Below are positions 45,130 through 55,096 of a stretch of DNA of 64,000 nt, piece after piece. Each line of letters opens with the position of its first letter. Within the stretch, counting starts at the first letter, position 1. The notes beneath the pieces are model-generated. The model was not told where the DNA came from. It searched no databases and saw only the letters and a list, made by a program, of their open reading frames with translations. Location of the stretch: NCBI RefSeq assembly GCF_032681285.1, contig NZ_CP136336.1, positions 669,001 to 733,000 of the forward strand, written 5' to 3'. This DNA is from Piscinibacter gummiphilus. Its GTDB lineage: Bacteria > Pseudomonadota > Gammaproteobacteria > Burkholderiales > Burkholderiaceae_C. The translations under genes were made by a program, and so were the position numbers.

Positions 45130-46242
45130 TCAGGCCATCCAGCGCTTCGTCGCGTCTTCCACCACGGCCGAGAGCGGCACGCCGCCCTTGCGCCGCGAGC
45201 GCAGCCACTGCGCATCGTTACCTTCGAAGAGGGTCTCTCGGATCAGGTTGCTCGCCTCGAGCGCCTGAAGGTCGAGCGCGTGCTCGTCCACACGCGCGAG
45301 CGTGCGCAGGATGTCGTCGCGCAGCTTCTGGCGTGTCTTGGTCTTGGGGTCGACGATCTCGCCGTCGAGCCCGAAGCGGCAGGCCTGGAAGCGGTTGAAG
45401 GTGTAGACGAGATAGTCGTCTTCGGCGGGCTCGAAGGGCTTTTCTTCGCGCAGGTAGCGGCAGATGCACTGCAGGTAGCAGGCGAGCGCCGCCGCCTTGT
45501 CGACGGTGAGCGGCGTGTCGCACACGCGCAGCTCGATGGTGCCGTACTCGGGCTTGGGGCGGATGTCCCAGTAGAAGTCTTTCATCGACTGCACGACGCC
45601 GGTGCTCGTCATCTTGTCGAAGTACTGGCCGAACTCGTCCCACGAGCGCACGAAGGGCGCGCGGCCGGAGAGCGGGAAGGCGAAGACGGAGTTGAGGCGG
45701 GCCGAGTCGAAGCCGGTGTCCACGCCCTGCACGTAGGGCGACGAGGCCGAGAGCGCGATGAAGTGCGGCACGTAGCGCGAGAGGGCGTGCAGCAGCCACA
45801 GCGCGGTGTCGCCGTCTTCGCAACCCACGTGCACATGCTGGCCGAACACGGTGAACTGCTTGGCGAGGTAGCCGTACAGCTCGCTGATGTAGTGGAAGCG
45901 CTCGGTCGGGTAGATCTGCTGCTCGCTCCAGTGCTGGTAGGCGTGCGTGCCGCCACCGGCGATGCCGATGTTGAGCTTGCGTGCCGCGCGCGAGAGCTGC
46001 TGGCGCAGGTCGGTGAGCTCGGCCACGAGCGGGGCGTGCTGGCGCTGGATGGAGGTGCCGATCTCGATCATGCTGCGCGTGATCTCGGGCTTCACGTCCC
46101 ACGCGCCGGGGTGTTTGTCGAGCTCGCGCAGCAGGTCGTCGGCCTGCGGCGAGAGGTCGTGGTCGTACATGCTGACGAGCTGCAGCTCGAGTTCGACGCC
46201 GAGCGTCAGCGCTTCGGATTGAGTGAAGGTGGCGAGTGACAT
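45130..46242 (-). CDS. YbdK-family carboxylate-amine ligase (GCS2)
   Basis: 370 residues starting with SEALTLGVELELQLVS, the family ATP-grasp-like first strand with conserved glutamates. GIAGGGTHAYQHW near residue 98, QHVHVGCEDGD near 135 and RPKPEYGTIELRVCD near 238 are typical of the glutamate-cysteine ligase 2 family. It joins a carboxylate to an amine with ATP; the real pair is not known. It starts one base after the antiporter stop, suggesting coupled expression. Confidence 0.88.
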   Translation of the reverse strand: MSLATFTQSEALTLGVELELQLVSMYDHDLSPQADDLLRELDKHPGAWDVKPEITRSMIEIGTSIQRQHAPLVAELTDLRQQLSRAARKLNIGIAGGGTHAYQHWSEQQIYPTERFHYISELYGYLAKQFTVFGQHVHVGCEDGDTALWLLHALSRYVPHFIALSASSPYVQGVDTGFDSARLNSVFAFPLSGRAPFVRSWDEFGQYFDKMTSTGVVQSMKDFYWDIRPKPEYGTIELRVCDTPLTVDKAAALACYLQCICRYLREEKPFEPAEDDYLVYTFNRFQACRFGLDGEIVDPKTKTRQKLRDDILRTLARVDEHALDLQALEASNLIRETLFEGNDAQWLRSRRKGGVPLSAVVEDATKRWMA

Positions 46243-46243
46243 C

Positions 46244-47518
46244 TCAGCGTTCTTTCGTGGCCGGCTGCGGGCACTCGTCGGCCAGCGACTTGAGCGAGAA
46301 CTTGGTGAGCACCGGGCCGATGAGGTGCGACACCGTGGTGGCGATCAGGAGCGCCTGCAGCACGCCGCCGGCCACGCCGGGCATCTGCGAGGCCCAGCCG
46401 AAGGTGTTGCCGGCGAGCAGCACCGCAAGACTGCTCATCGGCTGCAGCGTGAGGGTGAGTGCGGCGGCCTGGCGCCAGCTCAGCGCGCTCAGGCGGGCGA
46501 GCAGCGCCACCGCCACGCCCTTGCCGACCACGCGGGCGAGGAGGATCGCGATGACCCAGGGCCAGAGCGTTGCCATGCCGTCGAGGGTGAAGAGCATGCC
46601 GAGCGCGATGAAGAGCAGCACGGTGAGCACCGCGCCGGCCGAGCCGAGTTGCGGCTCGACCGTCAGCATGTGGCCCATCTTCGAACGCGCCGCCATGCCG
46701 GCGATGAGCAGCGCGAGCAGCGGCGACAGTTTCCATTGCGCCGCGACCATCGCCGCGAGGATCACGAGCGCGATCTGCAGCACCGGGGCGGCGGCGGCGT
46801 CGCGCAGCGGTTGGTGCAGCTTGGCGAGCAGCCAGCCAGCGAAGACCCCGAGCAGGAAGGAGCCGCCGATCACCACCACCGCATCGGTGACCACCGGCAG
46901 CAGCTCGTTGCCGATGTTGATGCTGCCGGCAGCGGCCACGACGTTCCAGGCCTTCAGCGCCAGCATCGCGAGTGCGCTGTTGATGGCGGTGGTGATGAGC
47001 AGCCGCTCGGTCACCTGGCCGCGCGAGCGCAGCTCGTGCACCAGCACGAGGGTGATCACCGGCGAAGTCGACATGGCCACGGCGCCCGCCAGCCAGGCCG
47101 AGGGCACGGGCGCATCCAGCCACACGAGCGTGACGGCCACGCACAGGCCGGCCAGCATGCCTTCGAGCACGCAGGTGAAGGCGAGCCACGGGTTGTCGAG
47201 GAGCCAGCGCGGGCGGATGCGGCTGCCGAGTTCGAACACGAGCACGCCGATGGCGAGGTCGATGATCGGCTTCCACGGGTCGAGGTCGGTGCGGTCGAGC
47301 AGGCGCAGCGCGAGCGGGCTCGCGAGCGCCCCGGTGATCATGTGGCCCAGCATGCGCGGGGCGCGCAGCTTGCGGTGCAGCAGCTCGGCGAGCGCCACGG
47401 CGGCCAGCATCACGAGGGCGAAGCCGAGCACGGGGTCGGCGCCGCGCAGGCCCTCCAGCGTCCACAACGGGGCCGCAGAACCGGGTGAGCTTGAGAGCCA
47501 GCTTTCCAATGCAGTCAT
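46244..47518 (-). CDS. Cation:proton antiporter (CPA2 family)
   Basis: 424 residues from the ATG at 47518; a GTG 24 codons upstream is possible but the extension is polar and not family-like. About twelve hydrophobic helices with MSTSPVITLVLVHE (discontinuous helix region) near residue 165 and ALLIAGMAARS near 288. KefB/RosB-like exchanger domain without a C-terminal TrkA-N domain. Exchanges Na+ or K+ for H+. Paired with the YbdK-type ligase gene. Confidence 0.87.
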   Translation of the reverse strand: MTALESWLSSSPGSAAPLWTLEGLRGADPVLGFALVMLAAVALAELLHRKLRAPRMLGHMITGALASPLALRLLDRTDLDPWKPIIDLAIGVLVFELGSRIRPRWLLDNPWLAFTCVLEGMLAGLCVAVTLVWLDAPVPSAWLAGAVAMSTSPVITLVLVHELRSRGQVTERLLITTAINSALAMLALKAWNVVAAAGSINIGNELLPVVTDAVVVIGGSFLLGVFAGWLLAKLHQPLRDAAAAPVLQIALVILAAMVAAQWKLSPLLALLIAGMAARSKMGHMLTVEPQLGSAGAVLTVLLFIALGMLFTLDGMATLWPWVIAILLARVVGKGVAVALLARLSALSWRQAAALTLTLQPMSSLAVLLAGNTFGWASQMPGVAGGVLQALLIATTVSHLIGPVLTKFSLKSLADECPQPATKER

Positions 47519-47657
47519 GCGGAGGGGTGGCAGGCAGGGCGCCCGCTCTTCTTGGAAGGAGCGGCGGATCGTAGCGGAGCACTGCGACACGCCCGGCTGG
47601 TGTCCAAGCGCGCCAAAGGGGCTTGTCGAGGGCTTGTCCTTATGATCCCCGCCCGCT

Positions 47658-47685
47658 CTTGAAAACAGCCACCGCGACCCTATGT
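47658..47685 (+). promoter_or_regulatory. Sigma-32 (RpoH) type heat-shock promoter of htpG
   Basis: CTTGAAA (47658-47664) and CCCTATGT (47678-47685) are 13 bases apart. This matches the RpoH consensus (CTTGAAA, then CCCCATNT) with one mismatch. It lies 48 bases before the htpG ATG. Confidence 0.85.
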
Positions 47686-47732
47686 GCTCGCGCGGCCGAT
47701 TGGTCAGAACCTAAAGCGTCTTCCCGAACACC

Positions 47733-49613
47733 ATGGAAAAACAAACCCTTTCCTTCCAGGCCGAGGTCAAGCAGATCCTGCACCTCGTCACGCACTCGCT
47801 GTACTCGAACAAGGAGATCTTCCTGCGCGAGCTGGTGTCCAACGCGTCCGACGCGTGCGACAAGCTGCGCTTCGAGGCCCTGAACAATGCCGGCCTGTAT
47901 GAAGATGCGCCCAACCTCGACGTGCGCGTGAGCTTCGACAAGGCCGCCAAGACCATCACCATCCGCGACAACGGCATCGGCCTGTCAGCCGAAGAAGCCG
48001 TGGCCAACCTCGGCACCATCGCCAGGAGCGGCACGCGCGAGTTCATGGCCAAGCTCGAAGGCGACCAGAAGAAGGACGCGCAGCTGATCGGCCAGTTCGG
48101 CGTGGGCTTCTACTCGGGCTTCATCGTGGCCGACCGCATCACCGTGGAGTCGCGCCGTGCGGGCGCGAAGGCGGAAGAGGGTGTGCGCTGGAGCAGCGAC
48201 GGCAGCGGCGACTTCGAGGTCGAGACCATCACCAAGCCCACGCGCGGCACCGACGTGATCCTGCACCTGCGCGAGGGCGAGGAAGAATTCCTGAGCGGCT
48301 GGAAGCTGCGCTCGATCATCAGCAAGTACTCCGACCACATCTCGCTGCCGGTGCTGATGCAGAAGGAGGAGTGGGACCCGGAGAAGAGCGAGCAGATCGT
48401 CAAGGACGAGTGGGCGCCGATCAACAAGGCGGCGGCCCTCTGGACCCGCAGCAAGAGCGACATCACGCCCGAGCAGTACGAAGAGTTCTACAAGCAGATC
48501 AGCTACGACACCGAAGCGCCGCTGGCCTACACGCACAACCGCGTGGAAGGGCGTAGCGAATACACGCAGCTGCTCTACATCCCGGCCAAGGCGCCGTTCG
48601 ACCTGTGGAACCGCGACAAGCGTGGCGGCGTGAAGCTTTACGTGAAGCGCGTCTTCATCATGGACGACGCCGAAGCGCTGATGCCGGTGTACCTGCGCTT
48701 CGTCAAGGGCGTGATCGACAGCGCCGACCTGCCGCTCAACGTGAGCCGCGAGCTGCTGCAGGAAAGCCGGGACGTGAAGGCCATTCGCGAAGGGTCGACC
48801 AAGCGTGTGCTCTCGATGCTCGAAGGCCTGGCCAACAGCGAGGACGAAGCCGAACGCGCGAAATACGCGAAGTTCTGGAAGGACTTCGGCTCGGTGCTGA
48901 AGGAAGGCGTGGGCGAGGACCACGCCAACCAGGAGCGGCTGGTGAAGCTCTTCCGCTTCGCGTCGACGCATGCGGATGAAGGTGTGTCGCTGGCCGACTA
49001 TGTGGGCCGCATGAAGGAAGGCCAGGAGGCGATCTACTACGTGACCGCCGACACGCTGGCCGCTGCGAAAAACAGCCCGCAGCTCGAGATCTTCCGCAAG
49101 AAGGGCATCGAGGTGCTGCTGCTCACCGACCGTGTGGACGAGTGGATGCTCAGCCACGTCTACGAGTTCGAGGGCAAGCCGCTGCAAAGCGTGGCCAAGG
49201 GCGCGATCGACCTCGGCAAGTTGCAGGACGAGGCCGAGAAGAAGCAGGCCGAAGAAGCGGCCACCGCCTTCAAGCCGGTGCTCGACCGGCTGAAGGAGGT
49301 GCTGAAGGATCGCGCGAAGGATGTGCGCGTGACCACGCGCCTCGTCGATTCACCGGCCTGCCTGGTGGTGGAAGAAGGCGACATCAGCGGGCACCTCGCG
49401 CGCATGCTGAAGCAGGCGGGCCAGAGCGCGCCGGCGCAGCAGCCCACGCTGGAGGTGAACGCCGAGCACGCGCTGGTGAAGCGCCTCGACGGGAGCGCGC
49501 ATTTCGACGATCTGGCGCACATCCTCTTCGACCAGGCGGTGCTGGCCGAGGGGGGGCATCTGGAAGATCCGGCGGCCTACGTGCGGCGTGTGAACGCCTT
49601 GCTGACCGCCTGA
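47733..49613 (+). CDS. htpG: Chaperone HtpG (Hsp90)
   Basis: 626 residues, full length. N-terminal GHKL ATP site: [17 protein letters not shown] near residue 35, DNGIGL near 79 and [15 protein letters not shown] near 113. The middle domain carries the catalytic-arginine loop ([14 protein letters not shown] near residue 340), and the C-terminal dimer domain ends the protein. Expression should rise on heat shock through the sigma-32 type promoter. It ends two bases from the convergent srkA gene. Confidence 0.96.
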   Translation: MEKQTLSFQAEVKQILHLVTHSLYSNKEIFLRELVSNASDACDKLRFEALNNAGLYEDAPNLDVRVSFDKAAKTITIRDNGIGLSAEEAVANLGTIARSGTREFMAKLEGDQKKDAQLIGQFGVGFYSGFIVADRITVESRRAGAKAEEGVRWSSDGSGDFEVETITKPTRGTDVILHLREGEEEFLSGWKLRSIISKYSDHISLPVLMQKEEWDPEKSEQIVKDEWAPINKAAALWTRSKSDITPEQYEEFYKQISYDTEAPLAYTHNRVEGRSEYTQLLYIPAKAPFDLWNRDKRGGVKLYVKRVFIMDDAEALMPVYLRFVKGVIDSADLPLNVSRELLQESRDVKAIREGSTKRVLSMLEGLANSEDEAERAKYAKFWKDFGSVLKEGVGEDHANQERLVKLFRFASTHADEGVSLADYVGRMKEGQEAIYYVTADTLAAAKNSPQLEIFRKKGIEVLLLTDRVDEWMLSHVYEFEGKPLQSVAKGAIDLGKLQDEAEKKQAEEAATAFKPVLDRLKEVLKDRAKDVRVTTRLVDSPACLVVEEGDISGHLARMLKQAGQSAPAQQPTLEVNAEHALVKRLDGSAHFDDLAHILFDQAVLAEGGHLEDPAAYVRRVNALLTA

Positions 49614-49614
49614 G

Positions 49615-50634
49615 TCAGAACGCGGAGCCGCCGAGCGGCGGCTCCCGCATGGCATCGAGCTGGTCGCGCAGGCGGATGATCTGCTCGCTCCAGTAGTTGC
49701 GGTCGCCGAACCAGGGAAACGCGACCGGGAAGGCCGGATCGGCCCAGCGGCGCGCGAGCCAGGCGCTGTAATGGATCATGCGCAGTGCGCGCAGCGCTTC
49801 GATCAGGCGCAGCTGGCGCCAGTCGAACTCCATGAAATCTTCGTAGCCGGTGAGCAGCGCAGTCAGCTGCTGCTGCCTTTGCTGGCGCTCGCCGGAGAGC
49901 AGCATCCACAAGTCCTGCACCGGCGGGCCCATCAGCGCGTCGTCGAGGTCGACGAAATGCGGGCCGGCGTCGGTCCACAACACGTTGCCGACGTGGCAGT
50001 CACCGTGCAGGCGGATCGGGTGGTAGGCGCCCGCCGCATCGTAGCTGCGTTGCACTTCGTCGAGCACCTGGTCGACGACCTGCTTCCAGGCGGTTTGCGT
50101 CTCGACTGCGATCAGGCCCGAGGCGAGCAGCCAGTCGCGTGGCGTGGTGCCGTGGCTGTGGGCATCGAGCGTCAGGCGATGGATGAACGGCTTGCGTATG
50201 CCGACCGTGTGGATGCGCCCGATGAAGCGGCCGATCCACTCGAGGGTGGCGGTGTCTTCGAGTTCCGGCGCACGGCCCGACTGGCGGGGCGTGATGCTGA
50301 AACGATAGGGCTGCCCTTCGATAGCGAACGACGGCAAGGTCGTGCTGCCCAGCCTGCGCGGTGCGACCACCGGGATCTCGGCCTCGGCCAGCTCCGCCGC
50401 GAATTCGTGTTCCTCGAGGATCTGTGCATCGCTCCAACGACCGGGCCGATAGAACTTTGCCACGACCACGGAGCCGTCTTCCAGGAAGACCTGGAAGACG
50501 CGATTTTCATAGGAGTTGAGCTGGATCAGCCGGCCATCACCGCGCAGGCCGACGCTGTCGAGTGCATCGAGCACGGCGTCCGGCGTGAGGCCGGCGTAGG
50601 GGGTGTCGCTCGCAGGCGTCGAAGGGGAAGGCAT
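49615..50634 (-). CDS. srkA: Stress-response serine/threonine kinase SrkA (YihE/RdoA)
   Basis: 339 residues with an APH/choline-kinase fold. The nucleotide-site strand is VFLEDGSVVVAKFYRPGRW near residue 50, the catalytic loop RLHGDCHVGNVLW near 212, and the metal aspartate in FVDLDDALMGPP near 232. It protects cells in stress in E. coli; here it is convergent with htpG. Length equals the known family size. Confidence 0.92.
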   Translation of the reverse strand: MPSPSTPASDTPYAGLTPDAVLDALDSVGLRGDGRLIQLNSYENRVFQVFLEDGSVVVAKFYRPGRWSDAQILEEHEFAAELAEAEIPVVAPRRLGSTTLPSFAIEGQPYRFSITPRQSGRAPELEDTATLEWIGRFIGRIHTVGIRKPFIHRLTLDAHSHGTTPRDWLLASGLIAVETQTAWKQVVDQVLDEVQRSYDAAGAYHPIRLHGDCHVGNVLWTDAGPHFVDLDDALMGPPVQDLWMLLSGERQQRQQQLTALLTGYEDFMEFDWRQLRLIEALRALRMIHYSAWLARRWADPAFPVAFPWFGDRNYWSEQIIRLRDQLDAMREPPLGGSAF

Positions 50635-50670
50635 GGGCGCATCGTAAGCGCCCGGGGCTGCGGCCGTGGC

Positions 50671-51441
50671 TCAGCGACGCGGGGCGTTCCCTGGGCCGTC
50701 GACCACCACGCCGCCGATGTCGTCGCTGCCAGCGAGCGAGGAGGGCCGGTCCGACAGGCCGACGAGGTCGCTGGCGGTGAAGGCGTCGAGGCGGCTGTCA
50801 GGCGCAAAGAAGGAGTCCTGGAACAGCGACGAGTCCTGCCACAGCGCGGTGCGCTCGGCGCGGCGGTGCGCCACCGTGCTGGCGAGAGAGCTGCGCGCCT
50901 GGTTCAAGGTGTGGGGCGGCATCGGCTCGGGTGCGCGCGCGGCGGCACCACTGTGCGGCACCAGCAACTGCAACTCAGCGACCGACGGCATGCGGTCGAC
51001 AGGGCAGCGCATGTAGCGCACTCGGCATGTCGACAAAACTGCCTGCTTGACCTGCTGCGCGCGGTGCGAATGACCTCGCTCGACGTCGAGGTCCACCGCG
51101 GCGAGCACGCGCCCGTTGGCGCTGCACACGGCAAAGGTGACATGGGTCGTGCCCAGCAGCTCATACCAGTAGCGCACCTCGCTCGGGTCGGTCGGCTGGC
51201 AGAAGCGCACCAGCGGCAGCTTCGACAGGATGATGTGGTGCGGCAGGGCTTCGCGCAGCAAGCGGTAGATGCGCCGCTCGTCGGTGCTGAAGACGGGGCG
51301 GCCGGTCAAGGCCCACTCCAGCGGCAGAGGTTTCGGCCGTGGCTTTCGGCCGCGTAGCACGATGACGATCAGGGCCAGGACAAGCAGCGCGGCGATGGCG
51401 CCGAGTGCAAGAGCCCAATAGGTGTTAGGGAGATTCAGCAT
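50671..51441 (-). CDS. DUF2726 membrane-anchored protein
   Basis: 256 residues. One N-terminal membrane helix (residues 8-29) is followed by RGRKPRPKP and the DUF2726 domain (about 48-155; FSTDERRIYRLLREALPHH and VCSANGRVLAAVDLDVE). The C-terminal hundred residues are low complexity. DUF2726 has a restriction-endonuclease-like fold, but catalytic residues are not obvious here. Function unknown. Confidence 0.8.
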   Translation of the reverse strand: MLNLPNTYWALALGAIAALLVLALIVIVLRGRKPRPKPLPLEWALTGRPVFSTDERRIYRLLREALPHHIILSKLPLVRFCQPTDPSEVRYWYELLGTTHVTFAVCSANGRVLAAVDLDVERGHSHRAQQVKQAVLSTCRVRYMRCPVDRMPSVAELQLLVPHSGAAARAPEPMPPHTLNQARSSLASTVAHRRAERTALWQDSSLFQDSFFAPDSRLDAFTASDLVGLSDRPSSLAGSDDIGGVVVDGPGNAPRR

Positions 51442-51554
51442 GAGTGTTCAGGTCATGCTAACCGTGGCCCCTGAGGCCTCCCATCCCCGACATGGGTGTG
51501 GGAAAATGCCGCAAACCCAGCAATGGCGCGGCTTGGCGGCCGATTCGTTCAAGA

Positions 51555-52247
51555 CTATTCCGATGCCGTTCGGTCGGTCTCCACCGTGTGAGTCTTGACT
51601 TCCGGCGCCCCCTTCAGCCAAGTGCTGAGGCGCTGGGCGTGCAATTTAAGTTGGTAGTCGAATTCCGCGACCTGGTGGCCGACGAGTTCACCAACCTGCG
51701 AGGAGATGCTGTCGGGCGGCAGCTTCAACCACGCTTCCGATTCGGAGCCGTCGCGCTCCACGCTCGCGCCTGCGTTGCGCGCAATCTTCAGCATGGCGGC
51801 GTTTTCGCTCAGCGCGTGGATGAAGAGACGTTCGCAACCGCGATTGCGGGCATGCAACACCGCGTGCTCGAACAGGCGGGCCCCGTAGCCCCGGCCGCGG
51901 GCACGACCGATGACCGAAACCCCGAATTCAGCCGTGGCCGGTGCTTCGGGCTGCGTGGGCACCGGCAGGTACGCCAGATGCGCCATGGCGATGAGTTCGA
52001 GGCGGCGATTGAAGATGCCAAACACCTCGTCGCGCTCGAAGTCGATCGACTCCACGTAGCGCTGCACCTGCTCATCAGTCGCGGGGTAGCCAAACCGGAG
52101 ATAGCGATCACTCTCGCTAAGACCAATAATATGGGTCGCAATGCGTGTGCGGTGGCGTTCCGCCAGGGAGCGGATCGGGACCCAGGACAGGCGTTCTGGG
52201 GCCGGCTTGGGAGCCGTGTGAAGTTTGGAGGTGGTGCTGGAGACCAT
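51555..52247 (-). CDS. GNAT-family N-acetyltransferase
   Basis: 230 residues. The GNAT core spans about 40-185, with the acetyl-CoA loop VSVIGRARGRGYGARLFEHAVLHAR (the RGRGYG pattern) near residue 110-135 and a following FIHALSENAAMLKIARNAG. It is divergent from rplM. The acceptor is unknown. The N-terminal 40 residues are polar, and the C-terminal 45 form a helical extension. Confidence 0.82.
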   Translation of the reverse strand: MVSSTTSKLHTAPKPAPERLSWVPIRSLAERHRTRIATHIIGLSESDRYLRFGYPATDEQVQRYVESIDFERDEVFGIFNRRLELIAMAHLAYLPVPTQPEAPATAEFGVSVIGRARGRGYGARLFEHAVLHARNRGCERLFIHALSENAAMLKIARNAGASVERDGSESEAWLKLPPDSISSQVGELVGHQVAEFDYQLKLHAQRLSTWLKGAPEVKTHTVETDRTASE

Positions 52248-52337
52248 GCAGACCTCGTATTGGTGGAAACCCTAATTCTACCGACTTCGGTTGGGGACAC
52301 GGTTGCGATGGTGCTACCGAGGCCGCCCTGGTTCGGA

Positions 52338-52475
52338 TACACTAGAAAGCTTTCCCGCTCGGCTCCGGGGAAGAACCATGCCGTCGATCGTTTGAGAGGT
52401 TGCCTCGATAAGCAGCACCGAGAACACCGACGGCTCGACATTGAGCCACATCCCGCCTCGCCCCACCAGGGCGGG
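52338..52475 (+). promoter_or_regulatory. Leader region of rplM-rpsI with hairpins
   Basis: A minus-10-like TACACT is at 52338-52343; a clear minus-35 is not seen. In the leader, CTTTCCCG (52350-52357) pairs with CGGGGAAG (52366-52373) with one mismatch, and CCCGCC (52452-52457) pairs with GGCGGG (52470-52475) just before a weak ribosome-binding site. The second hairpin could affect L13 translation. Confidence 0.35.
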
Positions 52476-52492
52476 CACATCGAAAGATCCTC

Positions 52493-52921
52493 ATGAAGAC
52501 CTTCAGCGCCAAGCCGGCCGAAGTGACGCACGAGTGGTTTGTGATTGACGCCACCGACAAGGTGCTCGGACGTGTTGCCAGCGAAGTGGCACTCCGTTTG
52601 CGCGGCAAGCACAAGGCCATTTACACGCCTCACGTCGACACCGGCGATTTCATCGTCGTCGTCAATGCAGACAAGCTCCGTGTGACGGGCAACAAGGCCA
52701 ACGACAAGGTGTACTACCGCCACTCCGGTTTCCCGGGCGGCATCTACGGCACCAAGTTCAAGGACATGCAAGCCAAGCACCCCGGCCGCGCGCTGGAGAA
52801 GGCCGTGAAGGGCATGCTGCCCAAGGGGCCGCTGGGCTACGCGATGGTGAAGAAGCTGAAGGTGTACGCCGGTGGTTCCCACCCGCACGCCGCCCAGCAG
52901 CCCAAGGCGCTGGAAATCTAA
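52493..52921 (+). CDS. rplM: Ribosomal protein L13
   Basis: 142 residues, the same length as in E. coli. Conserved [21 protein letters not shown] start, [22 protein letters not shown] and [15 protein letters not shown] end. A component of the large ribosomal subunit, needed early in assembly. It is in the universal rplM-rpsI pair, nine bases from rpsI. The leader contains hairpins and the Shine-Dalgarno is weak. Confidence 0.97.
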   Translation: MKTFSAKPAEVTHEWFVIDATDKVLGRVASEVALRLRGKHKAIYTPHVDTGDFIVVVNADKLRVTGNKANDKVYYRHSGFPGGIYGTKFKDMQAKHPGRALEKAVKGMLPKGPLGYAMVKKLKVYAGGSHPHAAQQPKALEI

Positions 52922-52930
52922 GGAGCGGTG

Positions 52931-53323
52931 ATGATCGGAAATTGGAACTACGGAACCGGCCGCCGCAAGTCTTCGGTGGCGCGCGTGTTCATCAAGAAGG
53001 GCACCGGCCAGATCCTCGTCAACGGCAAGCCCGTCGACCAGTACTTTGGCCGCCAGACGTCCATCATGGTCGTGCGCCAGCCGCTGGTGCTGACCGCCAA
53101 TGACGCGGCGTTCGACGTCAAGGTCAACGTGCACGGCGGTGGCGAGTCCGGCCAAGCCGGTGCGGTGCGCCACGGCATCACCCGTGCGCTGATCGACTAC
53201 GACGCGGCGCTCAAGCCGGAACTGAGCCGTGCTGGCTTTGTGACGCGTGATGCGCGTGAAGTCGAACGGAAGAAGGTCGGTCTGCACGGCGCCCGTCGCC
53301 GCAAGCAGTTCAGCAAGCGCTGA
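52931..53323 (+). CDS. rpsI: Ribosomal protein S9
   Basis: 130 residues. [17 protein letters not shown] start, [20 protein letters not shown] middle and the invariant basic end [17 protein letters not shown], whose last arginine contacts P-site tRNA. The ATG after AGGAGCGGTG is preferred over the GTG one codon earlier. A strong terminator follows within 20 bases. Confidence 0.97.
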   Translation: MIGNWNYGTGRRKSSVARVFIKKGTGQILVNGKPVDQYFGRQTSIMVVRQPLVLTANDAAFDVKVNVHGGGESGQAGAVRHGITRALIDYDAALKPELSRAGFVTRDAREVERKKVGLHGARRRKQFSKR

Positions 53324-53341
53324 CTTCCTGCCAGCTCGTGC

Positions 53342-53367
53342 AAAAAGGCCGCTATCGCGGCCTTTTT
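53342..53367 (+). terminator. Rho-independent terminator after rpsI
   Basis: A perfect 11-base stem, AAAAAGGCCGC with GCGGCCTTTTT, around TATC. Confidence 0.92.
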
Positions 53368-53478
53368 CGTTTCCAGAGCCGCTTGCACACACCTGCAAGC
53401 TTTCGACACAGGCCGCACCAAAAGGTGGCTCCTACAATCGCGCCTCCTGTAGCCGACCTGCCTCCCAGAACCCTTCCA

Positions 53479-54186
53479 ATGCGCTGGAAATTGCTACGCC
53501 GACGGTTGTCGATCAGTGCCCCGCGCATGATCGTTCGCAGCCATCTGCCGTGGCCGCTGCGATGGGCGGTGGTGGCGCTGGTGTTCGGCTTCTCGGCAGC
53601 GCTGTCTTTGTGGGCGTTCGAGTTCGGCAAGAGCATCGCCGGCCTGGACAAGGACGCCAAGGCCGAGTTGGCCGAGTTGCGCATCGAAGTGGCCAAGCTG
53701 CGCGAAGAGCGCGAAGGCGCGCAGTCCATCGCCAATACGGCACAGAGCCTGCTGAAGGCGGAGAAGGTCGCCCAGGAGCGCCTCGCACAGCAGATCAAGC
53801 AGGTCGAGTCGGAAAACCTGTCGCTGAAAGCGGACCTGGGGTTCTTCGAACGGCTGCTCCCGGCGAGCGCCTCCGGGCTCAATGTCAGGGCCCTGCAGGC
53901 GGAGGCGGCGGGTCCGGGCCAGGTGCGCTTTCAGGTTCTGATCATGCAAATAGGCAAGAATCCACCCGAGTTTGCCGGCCGCTATGACATCGTGCTGTCG
54001 GGCACACTGGGTGACAAACCTTGGACGATTTCCCAGCCCGGCGGGCCCAAGCCACTGCAAGTGAAGCAGTCGGCCCGCCTCGAAGGCACCGTGAGCTATC
54101 CGCAAGAGGCGGTGGTGAAGACGGTGCAGGTCAAGGTGACCGACAACCAGGGCGGGGTCCGGGCGACCCAGACCGTCAAGTTGTGA
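53479..54186 (+). CDS. DUF6776-like single-pass membrane protein with coiled coil
   Basis: 235 residues from the ATG at 53479; an upstream in-frame ATG lies inside the rpsI terminator and is rejected. A membrane helix is at about residues 28-50, then a long coiled coil (about 60-125) and a C-terminal beta-rich domain. Betaproteobacteria keep this gene next to bactofilin. It may be a membrane partner of the bactofilin filament, which is inference from context only. Confidence 0.75.
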   Translation: MRWKLLRRRLSISAPRMIVRSHLPWPLRWAVVALVFGFSAALSLWAFEFGKSIAGLDKDAKAELAELRIEVAKLREEREGAQSIANTAQSLLKAEKVAQERLAQQIKQVESENLSLKADLGFFERLLPASASGLNVRALQAEAAGPGQVRFQVLIMQIGKNPPEFAGRYDIVLSGTLGDKPWTISQPGGPKPLQVKQSARLEGTVSYPQEAVVKTVQVKVTDNQGGVRATQTVKL

Positions 54187-54220
54187 CCTTCCTCCGTCAA
54201 TCTCTACCAGGAGCATCACC

Positions 54221-54619
54221 ATGTTCGCGAAGAAAAAGCAGCCTCCCATTCGCACCCTCATCGGCGAGGGCACGGTGATCCGCGGTGAGCTGCAGTTCTC
54301 CGACGGCCTGCGCATCGACGGTGAAGTCCAAGGCGACGTGATCGCCAGCGAGGTGGACACCAGCATCCTCGTCATCAGCGAGAAGGCCCGCGTGGTGGGG
54401 CGTGTGAAGGCCGGTCACGTGATCATCAACGGCCACGTCACAGGCCCGGTGCAGGCCGACGCGCTGCTCGAGCTGCAACCCAAGGCGGTGATCGTGGGCG
54501 ACGTCAAGTACGAAGCGCTTGAAATGCACCAGGGCGCCACCATTGAAGGTGAACTGCGCCCGCTGAAGGCGGAAGAAAAGCCCGCAATGATCAAGTTGGC
54601 GGCATCCAACGCCCAGTGA
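54221..54619 (+). CDS. Bactofilin (polymer-forming cytoskeletal protein)
   Basis: 132 residues. The middle part is a right-handed beta-helix typical of bactofilins: IRGELQFSDGLRIDGEVQGDVI, then SEKARVVGRVKAGHVIINGHVTG. Short unstructured ends flank it, with a KKKQPP start that may touch the membrane. Bactofilins polymerise without nucleotide and place peptidoglycan enzymes. An M23 peptidase gene lies about 1.6 kb away, a common pairing. A CAGGAG site precedes the ATG. Confidence 0.92.
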   Translation: MFAKKKQPPIRTLIGEGTVIRGELQFSDGLRIDGEVQGDVIASEVDTSILVISEKARVVGRVKAGHVIINGHVTGPVQADALLELQPKAVIVGDVKYEALEMHQGATIEGELRPLKAEEKPAMIKLAASNAQ

Positions 54620-54670
54620 GGTCTTGTCCGGGGCGTGGATAATTGAGCCCTCGATAGGAAGGAAGTCCCC

Positions 54671-55048
54671 ATGAGCGCCCTGGCACACGAAGTTCAAACC
54701 CCCGCAGCCGATGCCCCCCCGGTGCCGCTGGTCTTCACCGACAGCGCGGCCAACAAGGTCAAGGAACTGGTCGACGAGGAAGGCAACCCCGACCTGAAGC
54801 TGCGCGTCTTCGTGCAAGGCGGTGGCTGCTCAGGCTTCCAGTACGGCTTCACCTTCGACGAGATCGTCAACGAAGACGATACGCAGATGAACAAGAACGG
54901 CGTCACGCTGCTCATCGACGCCATGAGCCTGCAGTACTTGGCGGGTGCCGAGATCGACTACAAGGACGACCTCCAAGGCGCCCAGTTCGTGATCAAGAAC
55001 CCCAACGCGACGACGACCTGCGGCTGCGGGTCGAGCTTCTCGGTCTGA
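54671..55048 (+). CDS. erpA: Iron-sulfur cluster insertion protein ErpA
   Basis: 125 residues of the A-type carrier family. The three ligand cysteines are in [10 protein letters not shown] (about residue 57) and CGCGSSFSV at the C terminus. [29 protein letters not shown] is the standard first half. It passes Fe-S clusters to target enzymes. GAAGGAAG precedes the ATG. A bidirectional terminator separates it from convergent anmK. Confidence 0.94.
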   Translation: MSALAHEVQTPAADAPPVPLVFTDSAANKVKELVDEEGNPDLKLRVFVQGGGCSGFQYGFTFDEIVNEDDTQMNKNGVTLLIDAMSLQYLAGAEIDYKDDLQGAQFVIKNPNATTTCGCGSSFSV

Positions 55049-55065
55049 CCGGGACGCCGTTTCGC

Positions 55066-55093
55066 CAAAAGGCCGCCGCAAGGCGGCCTTTTG
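55066..55093. terminator. Bidirectional terminator between erpA and anmK
   Basis: A perfect 12-base stem CAAAAGGCCGCC / GGCGGCCTTTTG around GCAA. A and T runs at the ends serve both strands. Confidence 0.88.
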
Positions 55094-55096
55094 CAT

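Noticed and set aside
46206..47645. Long frames in other phases over the antiporter gene
   Set aside because: The minus-strand antiporter frame has a clear twelve-helix pattern; the others are Arg/His-rich.
53338..53478. N-terminal extension of the DUF6776-like gene
   Set aside because: It would start inside the rpsI terminator and adds a basic, low-complexity stretch before the natural start.
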